A stretch of 64,000 nt of DNA from Caproiciproducens galactitolivorans (GTDB taxonomy: Bacteria > Bacillota > Clostridia > Oscillospirales > Acutalibacteraceae): NCBI RefSeq assembly GCF_026672255.1, contig NZ_JAPOHA010000001.1:124001-188000 (forward strand), read 5' to 3'. The position numbers and the translations under genes were made by a program. Positions 43,249 to 51,596 of the stretch are shown here, piece by piece. Numbering within the stretch: position 1 is the first letter of the stretch; each line of letters opens with the position of its first letter. The notes under the pieces were generated by a model. The model did no database searches and was not told the origin of the DNA. It worked only from the letters and a program-made list of their open reading frames with translations.

Positions 43249-44151
43249 TTAATGCAGCCATTGCTGTTCGAGATCCAGAACCATTGCTTCATAGGATTCC
43301 GCGCATTCCTGCAAATGCCCGTCTTCCAGTTCCTTAAGGCAGGGTTTCAGGTGGCGGAGCCATATATCCCGGTAAACGTCCTGCTTGTTTTCCGTACCGT
43401 CAATCGCACGGACAATCATGGGCGCAAATAAGTAGTATTCGCTGATTTTGGCTTTGCCTTCAGGCGTTTTCGCATACCAGCCGTCACGGAAACAACGGAA
43501 AGCGTTCAGCTCGTAGCAATCGTCGTCCTTTTGGAGCGAGCGGCACACCGCCGTTGTAATATAGCAGAACTTTTTCCGGAATCCGTTGCTGATGGATTCA
43601 TAATTCGATTTTCCCAGCGGATTTTTCGGATAGTAGGAATTCCATAGCTTCAGAAAGCTGTCCGCAAGCGCTTCCGCCTGCGGTGTATTGCGTGCAACGA
43701 TCGCGGGAATGGTGAAGGCCACGATCATATAACGGTATTCGAAAAGGCGCGCGTCACTTTCTTTTTTAATGCCCATCGCCGCAATCTGCTTTTGAAAACG
43801 GTCGTACAGAATACCCGCGAAATAATCGGCGGCCTCGTCGCTTTCCGTCGCCGCCATGCAGTACGCTTTTAATGCCGGGGAAATCATGCCGTCATACTTC
43901 TGAAAGGCGGTGGAATAGGTGCTGGAACGGATATTTTTAAATTGGTCGGTACAAATGAAGATCTCATCCGTTAAAAGGGACTCGGCTTCCTCCATCAGTC
44001 TCTGATAATTTCCACCGGTTTCCGGTTTCCCGTACAGCAGTTCTTTGACATCGATTGGCTGGGCGCAGTACATGCATACAATACTTTCTGCGTCGTCCGG
44101 AATCTGCAGCTCCTTCTTGCAGTGGGGACAAACAGCGCTTACATAATTCAT
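43249..44151 (-). CDS. Zinc-ribbon domain protein of unknown function
   Basis: A 300-residue soluble protein. The N-terminus is a short zinc ribbon with Cys8, Cys11, Cys26 and Cys29 ('CPHCKKELQ' and 'VCMYCAQP'). The remaining 260 residues are mostly helical and match no domain I know. It starts 15 bases after the DtxR-family gene (AGAGGTG site), so the two are probably cotranscribed. A role tied to metal-responsive control is possible only by context. Confidence 0.75.
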   Translation of the reverse strand: MNYVSAVCPHCKKELQIPDDAESIVCMYCAQPIDVKELLYGKPETGGNYQRLMEEAESLLTDEIFICTDQFKNIRSSTYSTAFQKYDGMISPALKAYCMAATESDEAADYFAGILYDRFQKQIAAMGIKKESDARLFEYRYMIVAFTIPAIVARNTPQAEALADSFLKLWNSYYPKNPLGKSNYESISNGFRKKFCYITTAVCRSLQKDDDCYELNAFRCFRDGWYAKTPEGKAKISEYYLFAPMIVRAIDGTENKQDVYRDIWLRHLKPCLKELEDGHLQECAESYEAMVLDLEQQWLH

Positions 44152-44166
44152 AGGGCACCTCTTTTT

Positions 44167-44541
44167 TCAAGAATTGGGTTTCTGTGTATATTTTTTAATT
44201 TGTTCAAAGCTTTCGGCACTGATGACATGTTCAATGCGGCAGGAATCCTGCAAAGCGATTTCACTGCTTACACCAAGGGTCATCTCCAGAAATTTTGCGA
44301 TTAAGGTATGACGTTCGTAAACCGAGCCGGCTTTCATTCTCCCGGACTCCGTCAGGACGAGGCTGCCGTTCGGCTCCATCGTAAGATATCCTGCTTCCTT
44401 CAAAATACCCATGGCGCGGCTTACACTGGCTTTTGAAAAATTCAGATAGTTTGCCACGTCGATTGAACGGACAGAACCGTTTTGGTTTTGCAGGATCAAT
44501 ATGGTTTCCAGATAATTTTCACCGGATTCCTGAATTTTCAC
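44167..44541 (-). CDS. DtxR/MntR-family metal-dependent regulator (short form)
   Basis: A winged-helix regulator of about 124 residues starting 'VKIQESGENYLETILIL'. It has the HTH 'RSIDVANYLNFSKASVSRAM' and the metal-binding dimerisation region with conserved His/Cys/Glu residues ('DSCRIEHVIS'). The C-terminal SH3 domain of longer DtxR proteins is absent. The GTG at 44541 is chosen because the first in-frame ATG (44589) overlaps the predicted -10 box at 44590-44595. It should respond to Fe2+ or Mn2+. It is cotranscribed with the zinc-ribbon protein and divergent from the ABC-F gene. Confidence 0.88.
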   Translation of the reverse strand: MKIQESGENYLETILILQNQNGSVRSIDVANYLNFSKASVSRAMGILKEAGYLTMEPNGSLVLTESGRMKAGSVYERHTLIAKFLEMTLGVSSEIALQDSCRIEHVISAESFEQIKKYTQKPNS

Positions 44542-44589
44542 GATCGTAACCCCCATGCGCGCGGAGCGGAAATGCTCGGATTTCTTCAT

Positions 44590-44618
44590 ATTGTAGCATT
44601 GTTCATCAAAAATGACAA
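44590..44618 (-). promoter_or_regulatory. Promoter of the DtxR/zinc-ribbon operon
   Basis: On the minus strand TTGTCA, 17-base spacer, TACAAT. Its position rules out the upstream ATG as the DtxR start. Confidence 0.65.
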
Positions 44619-44733
44619 GTACGATCCCTTTTACTTCATAATTTTCACTATACTTATCTTTACCAACTTATGATAAAATTACAATAGAACAATTTTGATA
44701 CGAATTCCTTTTTCATTAGTCTGCTATTGTATT

Positions 44734-44770
44734 GTATTTCTTCCCCCGCCGTAGGCGGGGGAAGAAATAC
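44734..44770. repeat. Perfect 37-bp palindrome (17-bp stem) upstream of the ABC-F gene
   Basis: Bases 44734-44750 pair perfectly with 44754-44770 around a GTA loop. The stem core is CTTCCCCCGCC/GGCGGGGGAAG. It has no T-tract, lies between divergent genes, and ends 53 bases before the ABC-F start, so it is not an ordinary terminator. It could be an mRNA leader hairpin, a large operator or a REP-like element. Confidence 0.7.
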
Positions 44771-44823
44771 GAATTAAAATGCCTTTTTATCAGGAAATCG
44801 TATGAAACAACTTTGGAGGAACT

Positions 44824-46422
44824 ATGATTACTGTATCGGATCTTAGCCTGGCATTCAGCGGCCAAAATCTGTTTTCCCATGTAAATTTGCTTTTTACCGA
44901 AGGAAACTGCTATGGCGTCATCGGCGCAAACGGCGCGGGAAAGTCAACGTTTCTGAAAATTCTGTCCGGCGAGCTTGAGCCGACGACGGGCGAGGTGTCC
45001 ATTGATAAAAATCTCCGCATGTCCGTGCTGCGGCAGGATCACCACGCCTATGATTCCTATACTGTGTTCGAAACGATCCTGATGGGAAATGCGCGCCTTT
45101 ATGAAGTATTAAAGCAGAAGAACGCAATTTACGAAAAGGAAGACTTTACCGATGAAGACGGGATTCTTGCCGCCGATCTGGAAGCCGAATTCGCCGAGCT
45201 GAACGGGTGGGAGGCGGAAACCGAGGCCGGCAAGCTTTTGCAGGGCCTTGGCCTCGACAATATGATGCTCTATTCCCAGATGGGTACGCTGACCGGTACC
45301 GAGAAGGTTCGGGTCCTGCTTGCCCGCGCGCTGTTCGGCCAGCCGGATATCATCCTTTTGGACGAGCCTACCAACGACCTCGACAATAAATCCATTGCCT
45401 GGCTGGAAGGCTTTTTGATGGACTACGCCGGAACGGTCATCGTCGTATCCCATGACAGACATTTTCTGAACAATGTCTGTACCCATATTGTCGATATCGA
45501 TTATAATAAAATTAAAATGTATGTGGGCAACTATGATTTCTGGTATGAATCCAGCCAGCTCATGCAACGCATGATGCGCGACCAGAACAAAAAGGCGGAG
45601 GATAAAATTAAGGAACTGCAGAGCTTTATTCAGCGGTTCTCCGCCAATAAATCGAAATCCAAGCAGGCGACCTCCCGTAAAAAGCTGCTTGATAAAATTA
45701 CGGTCGAGGAAATGCCCGCTTCTTCCCGGCGCTATCCTTATGTCGGTTTCACAATGGACCGAGAACCCGGAAAGGAAATTTTGGAAGTTGAGGGACTTAC
45801 AAAGACGGTTGACGGTGTGAAAGTCCTGAATAATGTCAGTTTCCGTGTCAACAAGGGGGATAAAATCGCGTTTGTCGGTTCCAATGAAACGGCGAATACC
45901 GCCCTGTTTAAAATCCTGATGGGAGAAACGGAGCCGGACGAAGGCTCTTTCAAATGGGGCGTTTCGACCAGCCGTTCCTATTTTCCCCAGGACAATTCCG
46001 CTTATTTTAACGGCTGCGATAAAAGTATTATCCAATGGCTGGAACAGTATTCCAGGGATACGACGGAAACCTATCTGCGCGGGTTTCTGGGAAAAATGCT
46101 GTTTTCCGGCGACGATGTTTTAAAGCCCGTGAATGTCCTTTCCGGCGGCGAAAAAGTGCGCTGTATGCTTTCGCGCATGATGATGTTCGGCTCGAACGTC
46201 CTTGTACTGGACCAGCCGACCAACCATCTGGATCTGGAGTCCATTACGGCGGTAAATAACGGAATGATGGATTTTAAAGGCGTTGTGCTTTTCGCGTCCC
46301 ACGACCACCAGTTTGTGCAGACAATTGCCAACCGCGTTATCGAGATAACGGAGGACGGAATCATCGACCGTCCCTGCACTTATGACGAATATCTCGAAGC
46401 GCGCGACGGCATTTTAGCATAG
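44824..46422 (+). CDS. ABC-F family ATPase (YbiT/YkpA-like)
   Basis: ABC-F proteins bind the ribosomal E site to modulate translation or protect against antibiotics; they have no membrane domain. The 532-residue protein has two ATPase domains. Domain 1 is intact ('GANGAGKSTFLKIL', 'LLDEPTNDLD') with a variant signature ('LTGTEKVRV'). Domain 2 lacks the Walker A Gly-Lys ('VGSNETANTALFK') and has Gln for the catalytic Glu ('LVLDQPTNHLD'), while keeping 'LSGGEKVRC'. This suggests an asymmetric ATPase. GGAGGAACT precedes the ATG. Resistance function should not be assumed. Confidence 0.93.
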   Translation: MITVSDLSLAFSGQNLFSHVNLLFTEGNCYGVIGANGAGKSTFLKILSGELEPTTGEVSIDKNLRMSVLRQDHHAYDSYTVFETILMGNARLYEVLKQKNAIYEKEDFTDEDGILAADLEAEFAELNGWEAETEAGKLLQGLGLDNMMLYSQMGTLTGTEKVRVLLARALFGQPDIILLDEPTNDLDNKSIAWLEGFLMDYAGTVIVVSHDRHFLNNVCTHIVDIDYNKIKMYVGNYDFWYESSQLMQRMMRDQNKKAEDKIKELQSFIQRFSANKSKSKQATSRKKLLDKITVEEMPASSRRYPYVGFTMDREPGKEILEVEGLTKTVDGVKVLNNVSFRVNKGDKIAFVGSNETANTALFKILMGETEPDEGSFKWGVSTSRSYFPQDNSAYFNGCDKSIIQWLEQYSRDTTETYLRGFLGKMLFSGDDVLKPVNVLSGGEKVRCMLSRMMMFGSNVLVLDQPTNHLDLESITAVNNGMMDFKGVVLFASHDHQFVQTIANRVIEITEDGIIDRPCTYDEYLEARDGILA

Positions 46423-46458
46423 CGAGAACAGAAGAGATTCTATTTAGGGAGTGAAAAA

Positions 46459-47325
46459 ATGGCAAGTGGAGAATTTATCCTTAAAATCAATTCGCGTTAT
46501 AACCTTTTTACCAAGGCGGAAAAAAAAGTAGCGGATTACGTCCTGCAAAACCCCAAGAAAGTTTTGTTTATGTCCATCACCGATTTGGCGGAAGCCTGCG
46601 ACGTAGGGGACACCAGTGTGTTCCGTTTCTGTAAAACCATGCAGCTTCAGGGATATCAGGAATTTAAGATGCAGCTTTCGCTGAGTATTTCCGATGATGA
46701 CGACGACGACCGAATTGCCTCCATGCTGTCCGGGGAAATTACGCAGGAGGATTCGATTGAAGACGTTGCGAAAAAAGTGCTTCAAATCAATCAGAACGCG
46801 TTGAACGAGACCTATGACCTCCTTGACTATAACGCGCTGAATCTTGCGGTAGACTACATGATTTCCGCAAAGCAGATTTATTTCTTTGGCGTTGGCTCCT
46901 CCCTGATGACCGCTCAGGATGCGGTGAACAAATTCACCCGGATTACTCCGAAAGTCCACAGCGTTCCCGACGCCCATATGCAGGCGATGGCCGCCTCCAT
47001 CCTGGCACCGGACGACCTTGCGTTCGTTATTTCCTATTCGGGCGCAACAAAGGATACCATTCAGGTGGTTCGTCAGGCGAAGCAGGCGGGGGCAAAAGTG
47101 GTCAGCATTACACGCTTTGTAAAGTCCCCGCTTACCGCGTGCTCCGATGTGGTTATCCTTTGCGGTACGAACGAGGGCCCTCTCCAGGGCGGCTCCACCT
47201 CCGCCCGGATCAGCCAGATGATGCTTCTCGACCTGATTTACATGGAGTACTTTAAAAGAACCTACGAAACGAGCAGCCGGAACAAGAAGAAAACCTCGGG
47301 CGCCGTTTTGGAAAAGCTATATTAA
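46459..47325 (+). CDS. MurR/RpiR-family transcriptional regulator
   Basis: A 288-residue regulator with an N-terminal HTH_6 domain ('TKAEKKVADYVLQNPKKVLF', 'SITDLAEACDVGDTSVFRFC') and a C-terminal SIS sugar-phosphate domain ('YFFGVGSSLMTAQDA', 'VISYSGATKDTIQVVRQAKQ'). A run of six Asp links the two. Family members sense phosphosugars such as MurNAc-6-P; no sugar catabolic genes are next to it, so the ligand is unknown. It starts 36 bases after the ABC-F gene (GGGAGTG site) and is likely in the same transcript. Confidence 0.94.
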   Translation: MASGEFILKINSRYNLFTKAEKKVADYVLQNPKKVLFMSITDLAEACDVGDTSVFRFCKTMQLQGYQEFKMQLSLSISDDDDDDRIASMLSGEITQEDSIEDVAKKVLQINQNALNETYDLLDYNALNLAVDYMISAKQIYFFGVGSSLMTAQDAVNKFTRITPKVHSVPDAHMQAMAASILAPDDLAFVISYSGATKDTIQVVRQAKQAGAKVVSITRFVKSPLTACSDVVILCGTNEGPLQGGSTSARISQMMLLDLIYMEYFKRTYETSSRNKKKTSGAVLEKLY

Positions 47326-47333
47326 ATCATTTT

Positions 47334-47370
47334 GGACGCTCTCATGAAAAGATGGGAGCGTCCGTTTTTT
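47334..47370 (+). terminator. Terminator of the ABC-F/RpiR transcript
   Basis: A 12-bp stem (47334-47345 with 47352-47363, one G-U pair) followed by GTTTTTT. Confidence 0.88.
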
Positions 47371-47378
47371 GTAATACG

Positions 47379-47413
47379 AAAAAGTGCCGACCGTTCAAAG
47401 GAACGGCCGGCAC
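47379..47413 (-). terminator. Terminator of citrate synthase
   Basis: A 12-bp stem with one mismatch (47384-47395 with 47402-47413), followed on the minus strand by TTTTT; 8 bases after the stop. Confidence 0.85.
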
Positions 47414-47420
47414 CGGGTTG

Positions 47421-48797
47421 TCAGCGGTTTTGCAGGGGGATATATTCCTTGTGGGAAGAGACACTCTTGTAAGCGGGGCGGATAATTTTACCGACGTTGA
47501 TCTGCTCTTCCATCAGATGGGCGCTCCAGCCGGCGATACGCGCCATGGCGAAAACCGGCGTGAAAAGCTCCGGCGGAAGGCCGAGCATGTGGTAAACAAA
47601 GCCGCTGTAAAAGTCAATGTTTGCACTGACGCCCTTGTAGGTTTTGCGTTCACGCCCGATAATTTCCGGAGCAAGACGCTCGACAAGGGAATATAATTTG
47701 TATTCTTTTGTAAGGCCTTTTTCTTCGGAAAGACTTTTTACAAATTTTTTAAAGATATTGGCACGCGGGTCGGAAAGGGAATAAACGGCGTGCCCCATGC
47801 CGTAAATCAGGCCCGCGCGGTCGAATGCTTCCTTATTTAAAAGCTTATCAAGGTAATCGGCAACCTTGTCTTCGTCTTCCCAGTCGTCGATATTCTTTTT
47901 CATATCTTCAAACATCATCATCACTTTGATGTTCGCGCCGCCGTGCTTCGGCCCTTTTAACGAGCTGAGCGCCGCCGCAATGACCGAGTAGGCGTCGGTG
48001 CCGGAAGAAGCCACCACGTGCGTGGTAAAGCTGGAATTGTTTCCTCCGCCGTGTTCCGCGTGCAGAACCAGAGCGAGATCCAGAATCCGGGCTTCCAAAG
48101 CGGTGTATTTATTATCGATTCGCAGCATGTACAGGATATTTTCCGCCACCGAAAGTTCCGGCTTCGGGGTATGAATAAAGAAGCTGTAATTCGGGTCCAT
48201 GTCGTGGGCGTATGCCTGATAGCCGTATACCGCCAGCTGCGGGAACAGGGCAATCATTTCGAGGCACTGCCGCAGCACATTGGGAAGCGAGGTGTCGTTT
48301 GGCTTTTGGTCATAGGCGTAAAGGGTCAAAACACTTCTGGCAAGCGTATTCATCATATCGAAAGACGGTGCTTTCATGATGATGTCCCTTACAAAATTGG
48401 TGGGAAGGGTTCTGTATTTCGAAAGCAGCTGTTTGAATTCCCCCAGCTTTGCCGCGCTCGGTAATTCACCGAAAAGCAGCAGATAGGTCGTTTCTTCAAA
48501 GCCGAAGCGGTTTTCGGCTATAAAGCCGCGGACAATGTCTACAATATTAATCCCCCGATAGTATAGCTCGCCTTCGCAGGGTACGCTTTTTCCATCGATT
48601 TCTTTTGAGGAGATAATATCGGATATTTCGGTCAAACCCGTTAAAACGCCTTTTCCGTTAATATCCCGCAGGCCGCGCTTCACGTCATACCTTGCAAACA
48701 GCCCGGGATCGATGGTGCTGTGGCTTTTGCAAAGACTGGTCAATTCCAGAATTTCAGGGGTCACTGCAAAAAAGTTGTCGTCTACGTTTCTGGCCAT
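47421..48797 (-). CDS. gltA: Citrate synthase
   Basis: It condenses oxaloacetate and acetyl-CoA to citrate. The 458-residue protein is longer than the 370-430 typical of Gram-positive CitZ and has an N-terminal extension of about 50 residues. Active-site motifs are 'LALVLHAEHGGGNNSSFTTH' (substrate His), 'GPKHGGANIKVM', and 'IYGMGHAVYSLSDPRA' (His and the nearby catalytic region). The Clostridia members of this length can be Si- or Re-type; the sequence pattern here is the common Si-type fold, not Re-citrate synthase. GGAGAG precedes the ATG; marR lies 41 bases upstream in the same direction. Confidence 0.94.
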   Translation of the reverse strand: MARNVDDNFFAVTPEILELTSLCKSHSTIDPGLFARYDVKRGLRDINGKGVLTGLTEISDIISSKEIDGKSVPCEGELYYRGINIVDIVRGFIAENRFGFEETTYLLLFGELPSAAKLGEFKQLLSKYRTLPTNFVRDIIMKAPSFDMMNTLARSVLTLYAYDQKPNDTSLPNVLRQCLEMIALFPQLAVYGYQAYAHDMDPNYSFFIHTPKPELSVAENILYMLRIDNKYTALEARILDLALVLHAEHGGGNNSSFTTHVVASSGTDAYSVIAAALSSLKGPKHGGANIKVMMMFEDMKKNIDDWEDEDKVADYLDKLLNKEAFDRAGLIYGMGHAVYSLSDPRANIFKKFVKSLSEEKGLTKEYKLYSLVERLAPEIIGRERKTYKGVSANIDFYSGFVYHMLGLPPELFTPVFAMARIAGWSAHLMEEQINVGKIIRPAYKSVSSHKEYIPLQNR

Positions 48798-48838
48798 TTT
48801 TCCAACTCTCCTTTTTCGAATAGTAATAATTATACACG

Positions 48839-49288
48839 CTACCGTTGGGGGAATTTGGTGAGAATCCGGTTTACAATTCGAATCGCATAACTGAAGTCTT
48901 TGTAATCCGCTTCGTTCAGCCCTTTCAGGTAGGTTTTCAGGGCCCTGTCAAAATTTTTACGTCCCTCGTTAATGCATTTTGCCGTTTCTTCCGAAATGGC
49001 AATCCGTATTTTCCGCCGGTCGTTTTGGTCAAGACTGCGGACAAGGTAGCCGTCTTCGTACAGTTTCTCGATCAATTTGCTCATTTGCTGGCGCGGAGTG
49101 TGCAGGCTGGCAGCCAGATCGCTCATGGTCATAGGGCCGCTTGCGCACAGGATGCACAGCGCGTTAAGCTGTAAACTGGTAAATTTTCCTTTGAAATAGT
49201 CTTCGAACGGCTTTTCCAATGCACGGTGAACAAATACGATAAAATTAAATACATCCTCGTCGGTCTGTACGGAAGGATTCTCTGTCAT
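48839..49288 (-). CDS. MarR-family transcriptional regulator
   Basis: A 149-residue winged-helix regulator with the MarR pattern 'LQLNALCILCASGPMTMSDL', 'ASLHTPRQQMSKLIEKLYED' and the wing 'GYLVRSLDQNDRRKIRIAIS'. The ATG at 49288 has AAGGGTG upstream; the frame extends to 49318 without a site. A perfect 13-bp palindrome lies between its promoter and its start, suggesting autorepression. It is probably cotranscribed with citrate synthase, a pairing that hints at control of carbon flow by a small ligand. Confidence 0.9.
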   Translation of the reverse strand: MTENPSVQTDEDVFNFIVFVHRALEKPFEDYFKGKFTSLQLNALCILCASGPMTMSDLAASLHTPRQQMSKLIEKLYEDGYLVRSLDQNDRRKIRIAISEETAKCINEGRKNFDRALKTYLKGLNEADYKDFSYAIRIVNRILTKFPQR

Positions 49289-49320
49289 AATAACACCCTT
49301 AACCATTTTAATAAACATTT

Positions 49321-49333
49321 TATGATTATCATA
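49321..49333. promoter_or_regulatory. MarR-type operator
   Basis: TATGAT-T-ATCATA, a perfect 6-bp inverted repeat between the marR promoter and its ribosome site; probable autoregulatory operator. Confidence 0.55.
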
Positions 49334-49347
49334 TTTTGATGAATTTA

Positions 49348-49376
49348 AGTTTAAATTATTTTCGAAATCAGGTCAA
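49348..49376 (-). promoter_or_regulatory. Promoter of the marR-citrate synthase operon
   Basis: On the minus strand TTGACC, 17-base spacer, TAAACT. A second small palindrome (AACAT-A-ATGTT, 49390-49400) lies just upstream of the -35. The stretch 49401-49537 holds nothing else I can identify. Confidence 0.55.
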
Positions 49377-49537
49377 GCGTTTACCTGTGAACATAATGTT
49401 AATTTTTACGAAAATATACGGTTAAATATACATTTTATTCAAATAAAGAAATACGATTTCCTCTTCAGGATACCTTGACAACATTTTCGAGAGAGCCTAT
49501 ACTTTTTCCTGTGCGGTCCTTGAATTTATAAAAAAAT

Positions 49538-49562
49538 GGCTCAAACCTTAACGGTTTGAGCC
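49538..49562 (-). terminator. Strong terminator of the 23-residue peptide gene
   Basis: A 10-bp perfect stem (49538-49547 with 49553-49562, 5-base loop) followed on the minus strand by a T-rich tract (ATTTTTTT). It starts 23 bases after the small ORF's stop. Confidence 0.88.
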
Positions 49563-49585
49563 GGGTTGCGGTATAAAATTATCAA

Positions 49586-49657
49586 TTAAACACAGAAATT
49601 GAAATGGCAACCGCTGAAGCATTTGCTAAGATAGCTCATAATCTGAGAACAACTCAT
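49586..49657 (-). CDS. Free-standing 23-residue four-cysteine peptide gene
   Basis: An ATG at 49657 lies 8 bases after a perfect GGAGG site. The frame encodes 23 residues: M-S-C-S-Q-I-M-S-Y-L-S-K-C-F-S-G, then C-H-F-N-F-C-V, with Cys at 3, 13, 17 and 22. It has its own promoter (49700-49728) and a strong terminator (49538-49562), so it is a complete monocistronic unit of about 155 bases. There is no signal peptide, maturase or transporter next to it. It could be a micropeptide, a dual-function small RNA or a metal-binding or signalling peptide. No family is recognised. Confidence 0.6.
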   Translation of the reverse strand: MSCSQIMSYLSKCFSGCHFNFCV

Positions 49658-49699
49658 TTCAGTTACCTCCGAATTTATTTGTCTTTTGAAGACGGTTAA

Positions 49700-49728
49700 A
49701 TTGTAACAAAGTTGTAACCATTTTGCAA
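49700..49728 (-). promoter_or_regulatory. Promoter of the 23-residue peptide gene
   Basis: On the minus strand TTGCAA, 17-base spacer, TACAAT; the predicted start is about 35 bases before the coding start. It overlaps the region that must drive pepP in the other direction, for which no clean promoter was found. Confidence 0.7.
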
Positions 49729-49789
49729 ATGTAAGTTATGGAAATACAAAACACATCTCTTTGCATCTCAATAGAAAAGGAGTAATACT

Positions 49790-51580
49790 ATGATCAGCGT
49801 AAACGAAAGGCTGGCCGGGCTTCGCCGCAAAATGAAGGAAAACGGCGTGCAGGCCTGCATCATCCCCTCATCCGACCCGCATATGAGCGAATACCTTCCC
49901 GATCACTGGAAAGCGAGAAGTTATTTTTCGGGCTTTGACGGTTCCGCCGGAACTTTGGTGGTAACCGAAAAGGAAAGCGGCCTTTGGACGGACGGCCGGT
50001 ATTTTATTCAGGCAGCGCATCAGCTTGCGGACAGCGAAATCGAATTGTACCGCATGGCGGTCAAAGGGGTTCCGACGTATACGGAATTTCTGGCCGACAA
50101 GCTGGGAGACGGCGAGACCGTCGGTTTCGATGGAAAAATGCTTCCGGTTTCTTCCGTTCAGGAGATGGAGGAAAAATTCAAAGAGAAAAAGCTGAAAATC
50201 AAGTCGGTTGACCTTATCCGTGATATTTGGCCGGGCAGACCCGAAATTCCCGCGTCGGAAGTCTTTGTTCATGATGCGAAATACGCCGGTTACACCTGCA
50301 AAGAAAAGCTGGAGCAGGTGCGTTCCGAGCTGAAAAAACAGAAAGCGGACGGGGAGATCATCGCGAAGCTGGACTGTGTTGCCTGGCTGATGAACATCCG
50401 CGCGGACGATATTGAATATAACCCGCTTGCGGTTTCCTACGCCGCTGTTTATATGGATTCCGCTTATCTTTTTATCAATACAAAACGCGTTCCAGCCGAG
50501 GTGATGGCTTATCTGAAGGAGAACGGCGTTACCGTTCGGAAATACGAGGAAATTGACGCGGCGCTGAAAGATATCGATACAAAGAAGACGATTTTAATTG
50601 ATCCTTCGAGCTTCAATTATGAGCTGTATTTGCTTTTGAAACAGAATCAAAATGTTACCGTTCAGGAAGGAACCGATACGGTAACCGGGCTGAAAGGCGT
50701 AAAAAATGAAACGGAAATCAAGAACATCGTAGAGGCGCACGTAAAAGACGGCTGTGCGATGGTTAAATTCCGTGTAAAGCTCGAGGAAATGATGAAGAAC
50801 GGCGAAACGGTGACGGAATGCACGGTCTGCGACATGCTCAGGGAGTACCGGGCGAAGCAGCCGAACAACAAGGGCGAAAGCTTCGGCACGATCGCTGCCT
50901 ATAAAGGGAATGCCGCGATGATGCATTATGAGCCAAACCCGGATACTTGCAGCACGATTCAGAACGAAGGCTTCCTTCTGATCGACTCCGGCGGGCAGTA
51001 CCTTGAGGGTACGACCGATATTACGCGTACCTTTGTGATGGGGCCGCTTACACAGGAGGAAAAAGAGCATTACACGTACGTCCTCAAAGCGCACATTGCT
51101 CTGGCGTCCGCCGTATTTCTGGAAGGCTGCACCGGCGGCAACGTGGATATTCTCAGCCGCGAGCAGGTCTGGAAGCACGGCATTGATTACCGCTGCGGCA
51201 CGGGTCATGGCGTCGGCATGTTCGGCGGCGTGCATGAAGGCCCGCAGAACCTCCGTATCAACAATCATGTTGTACTGAAAAAGGGTATGACCATTACCAA
51301 TGAACCCGGTATCTATGAAGAGGGCAAGCACGGGATTCGCACGGAAAATATTATGCTGGTTACAGAGGACCGGAACACCGAATACGGCCAGTTTTACCGG
51401 TTTGATATTATAACGTATTTCCCAATCGATACTGCGGGCATCGTCATCGACCTTATGTCCGACGATGATCTGGAATGGCTCAATCATTATCATCAGTTGG
51501 TTTACGATAAGCTGTCGCCGCAGCTTGCCGGAAAAGAGCTTGCGTGGTTAAAAGAACATACCGCGCCGATCGGCAGATAA
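49790..51580 (+). CDS. pepP: Aminopeptidase P family protein (Xaa-Pro aminopeptidase)
   Basis: A dinuclear-metal exopeptidase that removes the N-terminal residue before proline, presumably in the cytosol. The long 596-residue form has three domains: two creatinase-like N-terminal parts and a C-terminal pita-bread domain. The metal ligands are Asp in 'LLIDSGGQYLEGTTDITRTF', His in 'GTGHGVGMFGGVHEGP' and Glu in 'TNEPGIYEEGKHGIRTENIM'. A short C-terminal addition ('QLAGKELAWLKEHT') is typical of this subfamily. AAAAGGAG precedes the ATG. Confidence 0.95.
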   Translation: MISVNERLAGLRRKMKENGVQACIIPSSDPHMSEYLPDHWKARSYFSGFDGSAGTLVVTEKESGLWTDGRYFIQAAHQLADSEIELYRMAVKGVPTYTEFLADKLGDGETVGFDGKMLPVSSVQEMEEKFKEKKLKIKSVDLIRDIWPGRPEIPASEVFVHDAKYAGYTCKEKLEQVRSELKKQKADGEIIAKLDCVAWLMNIRADDIEYNPLAVSYAAVYMDSAYLFINTKRVPAEVMAYLKENGVTVRKYEEIDAALKDIDTKKTILIDPSSFNYELYLLLKQNQNVTVQEGTDTVTGLKGVKNETEIKNIVEAHVKDGCAMVKFRVKLEEMMKNGETVTECTVCDMLREYRAKQPNNKGESFGTIAAYKGNAAMMHYEPNPDTCSTIQNEGFLLIDSGGQYLEGTTDITRTFVMGPLTQEEKEHYTYVLKAHIALASAVFLEGCTGGNVDILSREQVWKHGIDYRCGTGHGVGMFGGVHEGPQNLRINNHVVLKKGMTITNEPGIYEEGKHGIRTENIMLVTEDRNTEYGQFYRFDIITYFPIDTAGIVIDLMSDDDLEWLNHYHQLVYDKLSPQLAGKELAWLKEHTAPIGR

Positions 51581-51596
51581 ATAAAATTTGTAAAAG

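Noticed and set aside
44542-44589. Longer DtxR N-terminus from the ATG at 44589
   Set aside because: That ATG overlaps the predicted -10 box and has no ribosome site; the family normally begins at the V/M-KIQESGENYLE segment.
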